Part shown: one piece after another, positions 18,466 to 26,362 of the stretch | Position numbering within the stretch: position 1 is the stretch's first letter | How the letters are laid out: every line of letters begins with the position of its first letter | Source of the DNA: JAKAGZ01 sp963748105 | Lineage (GTDB): Bacteria > Bacteroidota > Ignavibacteria > Ignavibacteriales > Ignavibacteriaceae | Length of the DNA: 64,000 bases | Assembly: GCA_963748105.1 (NCBI GenBank) | Contig: CAVVHP010000013.1 | Location: 23,375-87,374, forward strand | Direction: 5' to 3' | Made by a program: the position numbers and the translations under genes | Notes under the pieces: model-generated | Seen by the model: the letters and a program-made list of their open reading frames with translations, nothing else | Databases searched by the model: none | Told to the model about the DNA's origin: nothing

Positions 18466-18500
18466 AAACCCAATCCGTTAATTAATGGATTGGGTTTCTT
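18466..18500 (+). terminator. Intrinsic terminator after the acyl-CoA dehydrogenase
   Basis: An 11-bp perfect stem (AAACCCAATCC and GGATTGGGTTT) with a 10-base loop is followed by a T-rich stretch. It separates the core beta-oxidation genes from the SDR gene at 18532. Confidence 0.7.
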
Positions 18501-18531
18501 ATATTATGTAATCAAAATTTGAGAAAATATT

Positions 18532-19416
18532 ATGAAAAACTATTCACAACCGATGTTAAAAGAAGATGCCTTGAAAGGGAAAGTAATTGTAGTAACGGGC
18601 GGGGGTACGGGGCTCGGAAAAGCGATGAGCAAATATTTCCTTGAACTCGGGGCAGACGTTGTAATTACAAGCAGAAAAATTGATGTATTGAAGGAAACTG
18701 CAAAACAACTTGAAGAAGAGACAAAAGGAAATGTTCTCCCCGTTCAATGTGACGTCAGCGATTATAAACAGGTTGAAGATCTAATGGCCGCATCAGTTGA
18801 AAAATTTGGAAAAGTAGATGTTTTGTTAAATAACGCCGCAGGAAATTTTATTAGTCCGACCGAAAGACTTTCAAACAGGGCATTTGACATTATAATAAAC
18901 ATAGTGTTGAAAGGTACCTATAACTGCACACTGGCATTCGGCAAGCACTGGATCGATAAAAAGCAGGATGCTACGGTATTAAATATCGTTACAACCTATG
19001 CATGGACGGGTTCGGCCTATGTCGTGCCTTCTGCGTGCGCTAAAGCGGGTGTACTGGCCCTTACGCGCTCTCTCGCAGTGGAATGGGCAAAATATGGCAT
19101 TAGAACAAATGCGATAGCACCAGGACCGTTTCCTACGAAAGGTGCCTGGGAAAGACTACTTCCCGGAGATTTGAAAGATAAATTTGATTTCAAAAATAAA
19201 GTTCCGTTAAAACGAGTTGGCGAGCATCAGGAACTTGCGAACCTGGCCGCTTATCTTGTCTCTGATTTTTCCTCATATGTTAACGGTGAAGTTATTACAA
19301 TCGATGGCGGTGAATGGTTGAAGGGTGCGGGGCAGTTTAATATGCTTGAAGCTATTCCAGAAGATATGTGGGATTTTATCGAATCCATGGTGAGATCAAC
19401 AAAGGGGAGAAAGTAA
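18532..19416 (+). CDS. SDR oxidoreductase, 2,4-dienoyl-CoA reductase-like
   Basis: A 294-residue short-chain dehydrogenase with the NADP loop TGGGTGLGK (residues 22-30) and NNAAGNF (100-106). It lacks the usual YxxxK pair: the position four before K171 is S167. Instead it has N105, Y156, S167 and K171, whose spacing (Y to K 15, S to K 4, N to K 66) equals what I recall for mitochondrial 2,4-dienoyl-CoA reductase (N148, Y199, S210, K214). That supports reduction of 2,4-dienoyl-CoA intermediates so that unsaturated fatty acids can be oxidised. Its position in the fatty-acid cluster agrees. A terminator precedes the gene, so it may have its own promoter. Confidence 0.87.
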   Translation: MKNYSQPMLKEDALKGKVIVVTGGGTGLGKAMSKYFLELGADVVITSRKIDVLKETAKQLEEETKGNVLPVQCDVSDYKQVEDLMAASVEKFGKVDVLLNNAAGNFISPTERLSNRAFDIIINIVLKGTYNCTLAFGKHWIDKKQDATVLNIVTTYAWTGSAYVVPSACAKAGVLALTRSLAVEWAKYGIRTNAIAPGPFPTKGAWERLLPGDLKDKFDFKNKVPLKRVGEHQELANLAAYLVSDFSSYVNGEVITIDGGEWLKGAGQFNMLEAIPEDMWDFIESMVRSTKGRK

Positions 19417-19499
19417 GACCCAAATAATATTAATTGAAAGATGTTTCGTTTATCATTCCCGTGGAAATACAGTTTAGAAATAATCAGATTTAACATAAT

Positions 19500-19958
19500 A
19501 TGAAACCACAATTCAAAAAAGAAAATTTTAAACACATTTATAATGTAAAAGTAAGATTCAACGAAGTAGATATGCTCAGCATATTAAACAATGCTGTCTA
19601 CTTCATTTTTTTTGAGCAGGCAAGAATTCATTACATTAAAGATGCCGGCCTTTTACCAGAGAAAGGAATTTTCTCGGATAACAGACTTTACTATATGGCA
19701 AGAAACGAAATAAATTACATGAAACCCGCTTTTTTTGACGATGAACTTAATATTTATACAAGAATATCTTATATTAAAAATTCAAGCTTCGGGTATGAGC
19801 ATATAGTTGAAAGAGAAAAAGACGGCAATTTGCTCGCAGAAGGCAAAGGTGTTTTGGTACACGTTGATCCGGTTACGAAAAGATCAACTAAATTATCTAA
19901 TGAATTTTACACCAAAGTTTCACAATTCGATCCGGTGGTTGAAATAATCAAAAAATAA
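19500..19958 (+). CDS. Hotdog-fold acyl-CoA thioesterase
   Basis: A 152-residue 4HBT-type protein. The segment FNEVDMLSILNNAVYFIFFEQ aligns with the active-site block of the thioesterase at 8791, but the usual histidine before the NN turn is replaced (SILNNA in place of GHVNNA). The catalytic aspartate position is retained in EVDM. It probably hydrolyses acyl-CoA, with changed specificity or partner. It follows the dienoyl-CoA reductase-like gene and is 18 bases from the exonuclease gene. Confidence 0.82.
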   Translation: MKPQFKKENFKHIYNVKVRFNEVDMLSILNNAVYFIFFEQARIHYIKDAGLLPEKGIFSDNRLYYMARNEINYMKPAFFDDELNIYTRISYIKNSSFGYEHIVEREKDGNLLAEGKGVLVHVDPVTKRSTKLSNEFYTKVSQFDPVVEIIKK

Positions 19959-19976
19959 TTAAAGGGGTCAATTATT

Positions 19977-20667
19977 TTGAGAACAATTATTTTTGACATT
20001 GAAACTTCCGCCTATCCTTTTGAATCACTTTCTGAAAGTCAGCAAGAATATCTGTTACGCTATGCTGAAAAAGTAAAAGACGAAGAAATTAAAAAAGAAA
20101 AAATTGATGATGCAATAAGATACCTGAGTTTGTATCCTTTTACGGCAAAAGTTGTGGCAATAGGTATTTACGATGTAGATAAGAAAAAATCTTTCGTTTA
20201 TTATGAAAAATGAAAAAGAGGAAGAGTGGTTTTCAGAAGATAAAAATACACACTACAAAGGATTAAGTGAAAAAGAAATCCTTGAATCCTTTTGGCGAAT
20301 TGTTGAAGTTGCAGACAGGGTAGTTACATTTAACGGGAGAATGTTTGACGCTCCTTTCTTAATGCTTCGTTCAGCAATGTTAAAAACAAAACCGTCCAGG
20401 AATTTAATTACAAATCGTTATGACAAAACTTTTCACATTGACCTCCTTGACCAGTTTACATTTTATGGCCTGACCAGAAAATTCAACCTGGATTTCTATT
20501 GTAATGCTTTTGGTATTAAGTCTCCGAAATCAAAAGGTGTTTCCGGAATGGAAGTAAAAACACTCTATGAAGCAGGAAAGGTAAAAGAAATAGCTGCCTA
20601 TTGCGGGGATGATATCTACGCCACTTACCAGCTTTTCAGAATTTGGGCTGATTTTTTAGATTTATAG
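19977..20667 (+). pseudogene. Predicted 3'-5' exonuclease (PolB exonuclease-like), split by one +1 frameshift
   Basis: Segments 19977-20213 and 20203-20667 form one DEDD-type exonuclease of about 229 residues. The first motif is IFDIETSAYPF (DxE), the second is VTFNGRMFDAPFL, and the third is YCGDDIYATYQLF with the Y-x3-D arrangement of the DEDDy group. The joint is at 20211, where the first frame stops at TGA directly after AAA; skipping one T lets the reading continue as EKEEEWFSEDKN. The TTG start has an AAGGGG SD. The family resembles the proofreading domain of PolB and is common as a stand-alone protein. Substrate and role are unknown. Confidence 0.83.
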
Positions 20668-20699
20668 CCTATTTTTTAACAAAAAAGAGTAACATTTTG

Positions 20700-20729
20700 T
20701 TTGTAAATAAATTTTATCTAATATATTTG
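20700..20729 (+). promoter_or_regulatory. Bacteroidota-type sigma-70 promoter
   Basis: TTTG at 20700-20703 and TATATTTG at 20722-20729 with an 18-base gap match the TTTG / TAnnTTTG promoter consensus known from Bacteroides and Flavobacterium. It stands 61 bases before the beta-barrel gene that starts with GTG at 20790. Confidence 0.55.
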
Positions 20730-20789
20730 TATTCAATAAATTATTGTTTGTAGCCTATAACATCATAATAAAATATACTGGAGGAACCT

Positions 20790-21851
20790 GTGAAAAAACT
20801 AACGCGCTTAATATTCTTGTTTAGTTTTATCATTTTTTCTACTACTGCATTTTCACAAAATGATAACACGGATTTTAATCAAACGATCAAGAACCTCTCA
20901 ACTTCAGCTGCTACTGGATACGTCGGACCGGCTATCAGTAGTTTTGGATCAAACCTTAATACAGGTTGGGTAACGAAAGCTCCGTCTGCTGCAAAAAATT
21001 CATTTAACCTTGAAATAAAAATAATTGCGATGGGTTCAATAATTGATGATGCCCAGAAAGTTTTTTCAACCGTAGGCTCCTTTAATTTTACAGATGCCCA
21101 GGCCCAGGAAATTGCGGCCAGTGCATCACCAAATCCATTAGAACAAGCGAGTATTAAGAATGAATTACTCAGTCATGCCTGGAATTTGAAAATATCAGGT
21201 CCCACAATTATGGGAGCTGATAATCAAAACGTAGTTTTAGATTTTCAGGGACAGCAAGTTCAGGGATATACACTTCAGAATTACAACTTAACTGATGTTA
21301 AAGGATTCTTGAATGATCTATCAATATTCCCAACTGCAGCTATTCAGCTTGGGATAGGTACTTTATATGGGACTAGTTTAGCGTTCAGATGGTTCCCAAC
21401 AGTAAATATAAAAGACCTTGGCGATTTTACTTACTGGGGTTTTGGCGGTATGCATAATCCGGCGGTTTGGTTTAATCAAGAATTTCCGATTGATATTGCA
21501 GTTGGCGGATTTTACCAGGATCTGAAAGTAGGTACTATTTTTGAAACCAAGGCATCTATGTTTGGTCTCTATGCTAGTAAAACAATCGGTAGTGTTATCG
21601 CTTTTACTCCATACGTTGCCTTAACTTCAGAAACATCGACGACAACTGTGCAATACGATTATACGTACGACGTGAATTCTGGAGGAAATATAACCCAAAA
21701 AACTGAAAATATATCTTTTGAAATGGATGGCGCTAATTCAACGGGTTTTACTGTAGGTGCAGCTTTCAAACTTGCAATTTTAAATCTAAATATCGATTAT
21801 AAATTTGCAAATATTAAGACTGCCAGCGCGGGTTTAAGTTTTGGCTTTTAG
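20790..21851 (+). CDS. Secreted outer-membrane beta-barrel-like protein, DUF6588-like
   Basis: A 353-residue protein with a clear signal peptide (LTRLIFLFSFIIFSTTAFSQ), cut probably after the SQ. The rest has alternating hydrophobic and polar strands, many G, N and T residues, and ends in an aromatic residue (SFGF), all typical of outer-membrane barrels. The pattern resembles DUF6588 proteins of Ignavibacteria and related bacteria; I am not certain of that family. The GTG start has a strong GGAGGA SD. It has its own promoter and terminator, so it is a single-gene unit. Possible roles are porin or surface structure; no motif decides. Confidence 0.68.
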   Translation: MKKLTRLIFLFSFIIFSTTAFSQNDNTDFNQTIKNLSTSAATGYVGPAISSFGSNLNTGWVTKAPSAAKNSFNLEIKIIAMGSIIDDAQKVFSTVGSFNFTDAQAQEIAASASPNPLEQASIKNELLSHAWNLKISGPTIMGADNQNVVLDFQGQQVQGYTLQNYNLTDVKGFLNDLSIFPTAAIQLGIGTLYGTSLAFRWFPTVNIKDLGDFTYWGFGGMHNPAVWFNQEFPIDIAVGGFYQDLKVGTIFETKASMFGLYASKTIGSVIAFTPYVALTSETSTTTVQYDYTYDVNSGGNITQKTENISFEMDGANSTGFTVGAAFKLAILNLNIDYKFANIKTASAGLSFGF

Positions 21852-21874
21852 TCTTAGCTGCTAAAATTAAAATG

Positions 21875-21899
21875 GCCGCTCAATCGAGCGGCTTTTTTA
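21875..21899 (+). terminator. Intrinsic terminator
   Basis: GCCGCTC and GAGCGGC form a 7-bp stem around AATC, followed by six T. It closes the single-gene unit of the beta-barrel protein. Confidence 0.92.
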
Positions 21900-22017
21900 T
21901 TAAATATGCAAAAATTTTGTTCAATTTTTTTTATATATTCAATTCACCACAGTAGAATTAAATAGAAATCAATAAATAACTTATCCTGTCTACAATTATT
22001 ATTAAGGGGCCTTTTAT

Positions 22018-22686
22018 ATGATATCGCAGGTAAATATTAGAAATACTAAACGTTCCGATTTTGATTCAATAAGGGCCTTGCAGCAAAAAGTTTATCCTCA
22101 TTTAAAGCCATGGTTAATTGAACAATTGGAAAATCACATAAAAGTATTTCCAGAGGGACAATTAGTAGCTGAATTTGAAGGAAAAATAGTAGGCACTTCC
22201 AGCTCTTTAATAATTTTCTGGGAGGAATATGGCCCTCTGAAAAATTTTGGTGAGATTACAGGAAAAGGTACATTTAATACTCATACGCCTGAAGGTAAGA
22301 CTCTCTATGGTGCAGAGGTTTGTGTTGATCCCGATCTCAGAAAAAGAGGAATCGGGAAAAAAATATATGCAGCAAGAAGAAAACTGTGTAAACAATTGAA
22401 CCTAAAGAGAATTATTGCAGCCGGGAGGATACCCAATTACCATAAATATGCTGACAGATTTGATCCGCATACATACGCAATGCACGTAATCTGGGGAGAT
22501 ATTTACGATCCCGTACTAAGGTTTCAAACGAAAGAAGGTTTTCAGTTCTGTGATATAATTGAAAATTATTTAACAGGAGATAAAGACTCATTAGAAAATG
22601 CCACATTGATTGTCTGGCTTAACCACGATTATAAACCCGGAAAAGGAGAAAGGAATGAGAGTAAGAATAGCCGCGATACAGTATAA
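22018..22686 (+). CDS. GNAT-family N-acetyltransferase
   Basis: A 222-residue GNAT protein. The acetyl-CoA loop is seen as VCVDPDLRKRGIGKKIYAA (about residues 101-119). The remaining part, including GRIPNYHKYADRFDP, is the form found fused to carbon-nitrogen hydrolases in proteins of the YhcX type. Here the hydrolase is encoded by the next gene, which starts 32 bases before this stop in the +1 frame. The acetyl acceptor is unknown. The two are either separate coupled genes or a fusion broken by a frameshift. Confidence 0.87.
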   Translation: MISQVNIRNTKRSDFDSIRALQQKVYPHLKPWLIEQLENHIKVFPEGQLVAEFEGKIVGTSSSLIIFWEEYGPLKNFGEITGKGTFNTHTPEGKTLYGAEVCVDPDLRKRGIGKKIYAARRKLCKQLNLKRIIAAGRIPNYHKYADRFDPHTYAMHVIWGDIYDPVLRFQTKEGFQFCDIIENYLTGDKDSLENATLIVWLNHDYKPGKGERNESKNSRDTV

Positions 22687-23527
22687 TCTTAGAAAAATTA
22701 GTTCGTTTGAAGAGTTTGAACAGCAGGTGAGTTTTGTAATGGATTCTGTCTCGGAATATAATCCACATTATGTAGTATTGCCGGAGCTTTTTACAACTCA
22801 GTTATTGTCATTTGTGCAATCAAAAGAAGCATATTCAGCTGTAAGGAGACTTGATGAATATACAGATCAATATATCAATTTAATGAAATCATATGCGATG
22901 CAAAATAAATTTTACCTGATAGGGGGTACACACCCTACCAAACTTAACGGGGGGGTTGTTAACAGGGCTTATTTATTTACACCAACAGGTAAAGTATTTA
23001 CTCAGGATAAAGTACACAGGACAAGATGGGAGAAAGAACTTTGGAAAACGGAAGCCGGCAACGAATTTAAGGTTTTTAATACTGAATATGCACCCATATC
23101 AATAATGGTTTGTTACGATATTGAGTTCCCGGAAGCGTCTAGGATAGTTTCGGAAGCAGGAGCTGAAATTATCTTTGTACCGTCATGTACTGATGACAGG
23201 CAGGGCTTTTTAAGAGTAAGATATTGCTGCCACGCTAGATCAATTGAAAATCAGGTTTACGTGGCAATGACAAGTACTGTTGGAAATCTCCCTGTAGAAA
23301 ACCTGAACCTTCATTATGGCCAGGCTGCTATAATTACTCCCTCAGATTTTCCTTTTTCCAGAGATGGTATTGCGGCAGAAGGAGTGATAAATCAGGAACA
23401 AATAATAATAGCAGATCTTAATCTTGATTTGCTGGATGAAAACAGATTAAAAGGCTCTACAATTCCGTTAATGGATAAGAGAAGAGATATTTATAATAAT
23501 AAAGCAGTTGTTGAAGACGCAAAATAA
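22655..23527 (+). CDS. Carbon-nitrogen hydrolase (nitrilase superfamily)
   Basis: I place the start at the ATG at 22655, with GGAG seven to ten bases upstream, giving 290 residues beginning MRVRIAAIQYN, the normal first strand of the fold. The catalytic triad is visible: E in VLPELFTTQL, K in FTQDKVHRTRWEK, and C in MVCYDIEFPEA. Such enzymes hydrolyse amides or nitriles of small metabolites; the combination with a GNAT protein is common but the substrate is unknown. It overlaps the GNAT gene and ends directly against the convergent TPR gene, with no base between the two stops. Confidence 0.9.
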   Translation: MRVRIAAIQYNLRKISSFEEFEQQVSFVMDSVSEYNPHYVVLPELFTTQLLSFVQSKEAYSAVRRLDEYTDQYINLMKSYAMQNKFYLIGGTHPTKLNGGVVNRAYLFTPTGKVFTQDKVHRTRWEKELWKTEAGNEFKVFNTEYAPISIMVCYDIEFPEASRIVSEAGAEIIFVPSCTDDRQGFLRVRYCCHARSIENQVYVAMTSTVGNLPVENLNLHYGQAAIITPSDFPFSRDGIAAEGVINQEQIIIADLNLDLLDENRLKGSTIPLMDKRRDIYNNKAVVEDAK

Positions 23528-24775
23528 TTAAACCGATAGTGCCGTTATTTGCTCTTTTATTTCATTTACTCTAGGCTGTGCTTTTAAATGTCTGTAATAT
23601 TTGAGAGCATCCACAAATTTTGTTTTACTATCACTTATATTTCCAAGATCTTTATATAGAATACCCAGCTCGTATGATGTTTCAGCTTCATTTAGCTTAT
23701 TACCAAGTTCCTTGTTTATTCTCATACTTGTGCGCAAGTAATTTTCAGATTTTTCAAAATTCTTTTTATTGCGCTGAATAATTCCCCTGACTTTATAGAT
23801 ATCAGCTATTGAAAGTTTATCGTCAACCCTATGGCATATCTGCATTGCTTTTTCGGCAAATGCTTCAGCAAGCTTATAATCGTTCTGCTTAGTAAATGTA
23901 AATGACTTCCCGAGATAGGAAATACCAAGTATTGGCAGGTATCCAATTTTTATGCAGGTGTCGATGGCTTTATCAAAATCTTTTAAGGCTATGCCGGGAT
24001 TATCCTTGTTTATGTGCATCATACCTATGTTGTGCTGAATTTCAGCAATTCTTTGATAATTTTTTACTTCCTGGTAAGTAAAAAGTGCTCTCTTAAAATA
24101 GGAAAGAGCTTTGTCATAATTTCCTAATACACTATTTATTATGCCAAGGTTTACTTCAATTTTCCCTTTGAATTCAGAATCTTTAGAACCCTGAGAAAGG
24201 CTCAGACTCTCTTCAAAATATTCTTGTGATTTTTTTAAATTGCCTAGTTCGCCATAAATTGTACCAATAAGATTATAACAGTGTGCTTGTCCTTTCCTGT
24301 TGTTATTTCTCTTAAAAATATTCAGAGCTTGTCTGGCAAACTTAAAGCTATATTGCCACTCAGCTTTTCGTCTGTGAATTTCTGCCAAAGAAGCAGTAGC
24401 TTCAGCTTTAATGTCCGATAGGTCTTTATCTCTTTTAGTGCTCTTAATAATGTTTTCATAAACCGATATAGCAGAATTTAATTCACCAACGGTTATGCAA
24501 TATTGACCCAAATTCTGAAGCAGGCTTAGAAATTTGTCTGAAGCAAGCTTTTCAGATGCGAAAGTTATGAGTAAGTCAATCTGAACCTGAACACTTGCAT
24601 TGCTATTAAAATTAAATCCCATTTGTTGTCCATCTTTGTGCTTTGATTTGACTCTCTTGTGCTCATTTTTTTCACCAAAAACCAGATTGTTAAATCGAGC
24701 TATTTCGTTCTTACTAAAAAAGATTTTCAGTATTTCCTTAAAAATACGTTCGTAGTTTAGTACGGTCTTTTTCAC
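23528..24775 (-). CDS. TPR repeat protein
   Basis: A 415-residue soluble protein with about six to eight tetratricopeptide repeats between residues 80 and 400. Clear units include ATASLAEIHRRKAEWQYSF, YNLIGTIYGELGNLKKSQEY and LGIINSVLGNYDKALSYF, each with the W-LG-Y-A-F pattern. No enzymatic or DNA-binding domain follows, and no signal peptide is seen. The first 60 residues are basic and unrelated to TPR. Proteins of this kind act as scaffolds or sensors; the partner is unknown. The start is GTG with an AGAGG SD upstream. It is a single-gene unit convergent with the nitrilase gene. Confidence 0.8.
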   Translation of the reverse strand: MKKTVLNYERIFKEILKIFFSKNEIARFNNLVFGEKNEHKRVKSKHKDGQQMGFNFNSNASVQVQIDLLITFASEKLASDKFLSLLQNLGQYCITVGELNSAISVYENIIKSTKRDKDLSDIKAEATASLAEIHRRKAEWQYSFKFARQALNIFKRNNNRKGQAHCYNLIGTIYGELGNLKKSQEYFEESLSLSQGSKDSEFKGKIEVNLGIINSVLGNYDKALSYFKRALFTYQEVKNYQRIAEIQHNIGMMHINKDNPGIALKDFDKAIDTCIKIGYLPILGISYLGKSFTFTKQNDYKLAEAFAEKAMQICHRVDDKLSIADIYKVRGIIQRNKKNFEKSENYLRTSMRINKELGNKLNEAETSYELGILYKDLGNISDSKTKFVDALKYYRHLKAQPRVNEIKEQITALSV

Positions 24776-24864
24776 TTTGAGCCTCTTAAAGTTTCAGTCC
24801 TTCACAAAAAGAATTATTAATATTTCTAATTCCAAATTTGTTTAGAACTATTAAATATGTGATA

Positions 24865-25149
24865 CTAACGCCTGGTAGCCCAGCCGCAACGAGTAAAATG
24901 CATTAACCTTGCATTTTTTACCATAACAAGACTGTGTTTCTTTCCGTTTAATATCTTTAGACCATCGTTTTGTATAACTTCAATGGAACCATCGTCAACA
25001 AAACAAACGAAATTTATTTTAGATTTTTCGACTTCATTGTTACGGATATGGTTAGCAAAAACGTGCCAGCTTTTGGTCGGTAATATTTTCTTACCACTTG
25101 TTCGATATGTATACTTGTGGGAATTTTTACTATTGGAAAGAGGAAAATT
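24865..25149 (-). pseudogene. Short conserved-looking reading frame without a start codon
   Basis: Within a 464-base gap between annotated genes the minus strand has an open frame of 94 codons ending at TAG (24865-24867). The translation reads like real protein (KSWHVFANHIRNNEVEKSK, then INFVCFVDDGSIEVIQ and a basic end FTRCGWATRR), but there is no ATG, GTG or TTG near its beginning, only an in-frame TAA at 25150-25152. It may be a 5'-truncated gene or one broken by a frameshift; an ATG in another frame lies at about 25190. I do not recognise the family. The rest of the gap, 25150-25239, holds a TGTCTCA/TGAGACA inverted repeat at 25172-25198. Confidence 0.4.
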
Positions 25150-25239
25150 TTACTGATTAATTCTAGGATTGTGTCTCATTATTATCCATATTGAGACAAT
25201 TATTAGGAGTTTTAGGTTAAATTTGTGGGAGATTGAACG

Positions 25240-25617
25240 TTATTGATGTTCAGAAATATCAAAAAAACCTGCTATTAATAATCCGCCGCCTGCAAGACCA
25301 GTATCTTTGAGCACATTAAACATAGAAATTTTCATTATTTCAATATTTAGCAGTCCTGGGAGATGAATTGCAAAAACGACAACTAAAAGAAATATTGACA
25401 AAGAGATGCAAATTGGTTTAACAAATTTATTTAGCAGAATAAAAATAGAGGATCCAATAAGGATAAATCCAATTAAAAAAACAATTTCTTTTCTATCTGG
25501 AACATAAGTTGGAAAGTATTTTGCAAATTCACTTGCATTAATAAAATGGTTTATCCCAATAATGCTGAAAATAACAGCATAAATAATTCTAAATAAATTT
25601 CCGGTCAGCATTTTCAT
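25240..25617 (-). CDS. DoxX-like membrane protein
   Basis: The frame is open further upstream, but I choose the ATG at 25617 because AAGGA stands about eight bases before it and the preceding residues look non-coding. The product has 125 residues and four hydrophobic helices. The N-terminal GNLFRIIYAVIFSIIGINHF and the C-terminal LKDTGLAGGGLLIAGFF blocks resemble the DoxX family. DoxX proteins are small membrane components linked to quinone redox systems; the role here is unknown. The cysteine hydrolase gene at 25783 lies 165 bases upstream and could share its message. Confidence 0.78.
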   Translation of the reverse strand: MKMLTGNLFRIIYAVIFSIIGINHFINASEFAKYFPTYVPDRKEIVFLIGFILIGSSIFILLNKFVKPICISLSIFLLVVVFAIHLPGLLNIEIMKISMFNVLKDTGLAGGGLLIAGFFDISEHQ

Positions 25618-25782
25618 CAATAAATCCTTGCAGTTTCGAACAGAAGCAAAAAAACAATCACTGACGGTAAGCCCGGCAGAGAAAGGGGAATCATAGTAGG
25701 AATAAAAGTTGAAAGAGGCAAGAGAAAAAGTTAAAAGCACTTAAATTATTTTAAGGCTGGCAGTTAAGTACTTATTATATAA

Positions 25783-26340
25783 TCATTTAATAATTTTTGA
25801 AATGGCTTTAAATTTATCTGTACCGCTTACGTTAAGCATTTCAAACAAAATAGATTCCACTGTGGTGATTTCGGCACCGTGAGTTCTCATCCTGTTTATT
25901 GCAGTTTCATAGTCAATCAGATTGCGTGATGAGACTGCATTTACGGCTAGATTTACCTCGAAATCATTAGCTAATAAATCCAGTACTGTCTGTTGAACAC
26001 AAACGTGGGCTTCTATGCCTGCTATAACTACCTGCTTTAGGTTTTTTTGCTTTAATTCAGAGAAGAGATTTTCTGCACCAAAACAACTAAAACTCATTTT
26101 TTGAATTGGTGAAAGATCTCCAAGCTCAGTTTTAATTTCCTTAAAGGTTTGCCCGAGTCCTTTGGGATATTGTTCAGTGTAAATTATGGGCGAGTTTAAA
26201 ACTTTGAATCCTTTTATAAGTTTTATTGTATTAGCAACCACCGAATCAGGGTTTTGCATTACACCAAGAATTCTTTCCTGGATATCAATAATTAATAAAG
26301 CAGTTTTATTTCTATCTAGTATCTGGGGGTTTCTGTTCAT
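25783..26340 (-). CDS. Isochorismatase-family cysteine hydrolase
   Basis: A 185-residue protein with the complete triad arrangement of the family. The aspartate is in TALLIIDIQERIL (about residue 19), a lysine stands before the strand (QKMSFSCFGAENLF), and the nucleophilic cysteine is in GIEAHVCVQQTVLDLL. The non-prolyl cis-peptide segment VVIAGIEAHV is also present. The length and sequence resemble the YcaC-type hydrolases. Substrates in this superfamily include isochorismate, nicotinamide and ureidoacrylate, none of which can be chosen here. The C39-like peptidase gene lies 22 bases upstream on the same strand. Confidence 0.88.
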   Translation of the reverse strand: MNRNPQILDRNKTALLIIDIQERILGVMQNPDSVVANTIKLIKGFKVLNSPIIYTEQYPKGLGQTFKEIKTELGDLSPIQKMSFSCFGAENLFSELKQKNLKQVVIAGIEAHVCVQQTVLDLLANDFEVNLAVNAVSSRNLIDYETAINRMRTHGAEITTVESILFEMLNVSGTDKFKAISKIIK

Positions 26341-26362
26341 AATTTTTTAAAATTAAGTTATA

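Noticed and set aside
24776..25239. Possible small RNA or CRISPR-like repeat in the gap
   Set aside because: No direct repeats and no promoter/terminator pair; only a start-less frame and one short inverted repeat were found.
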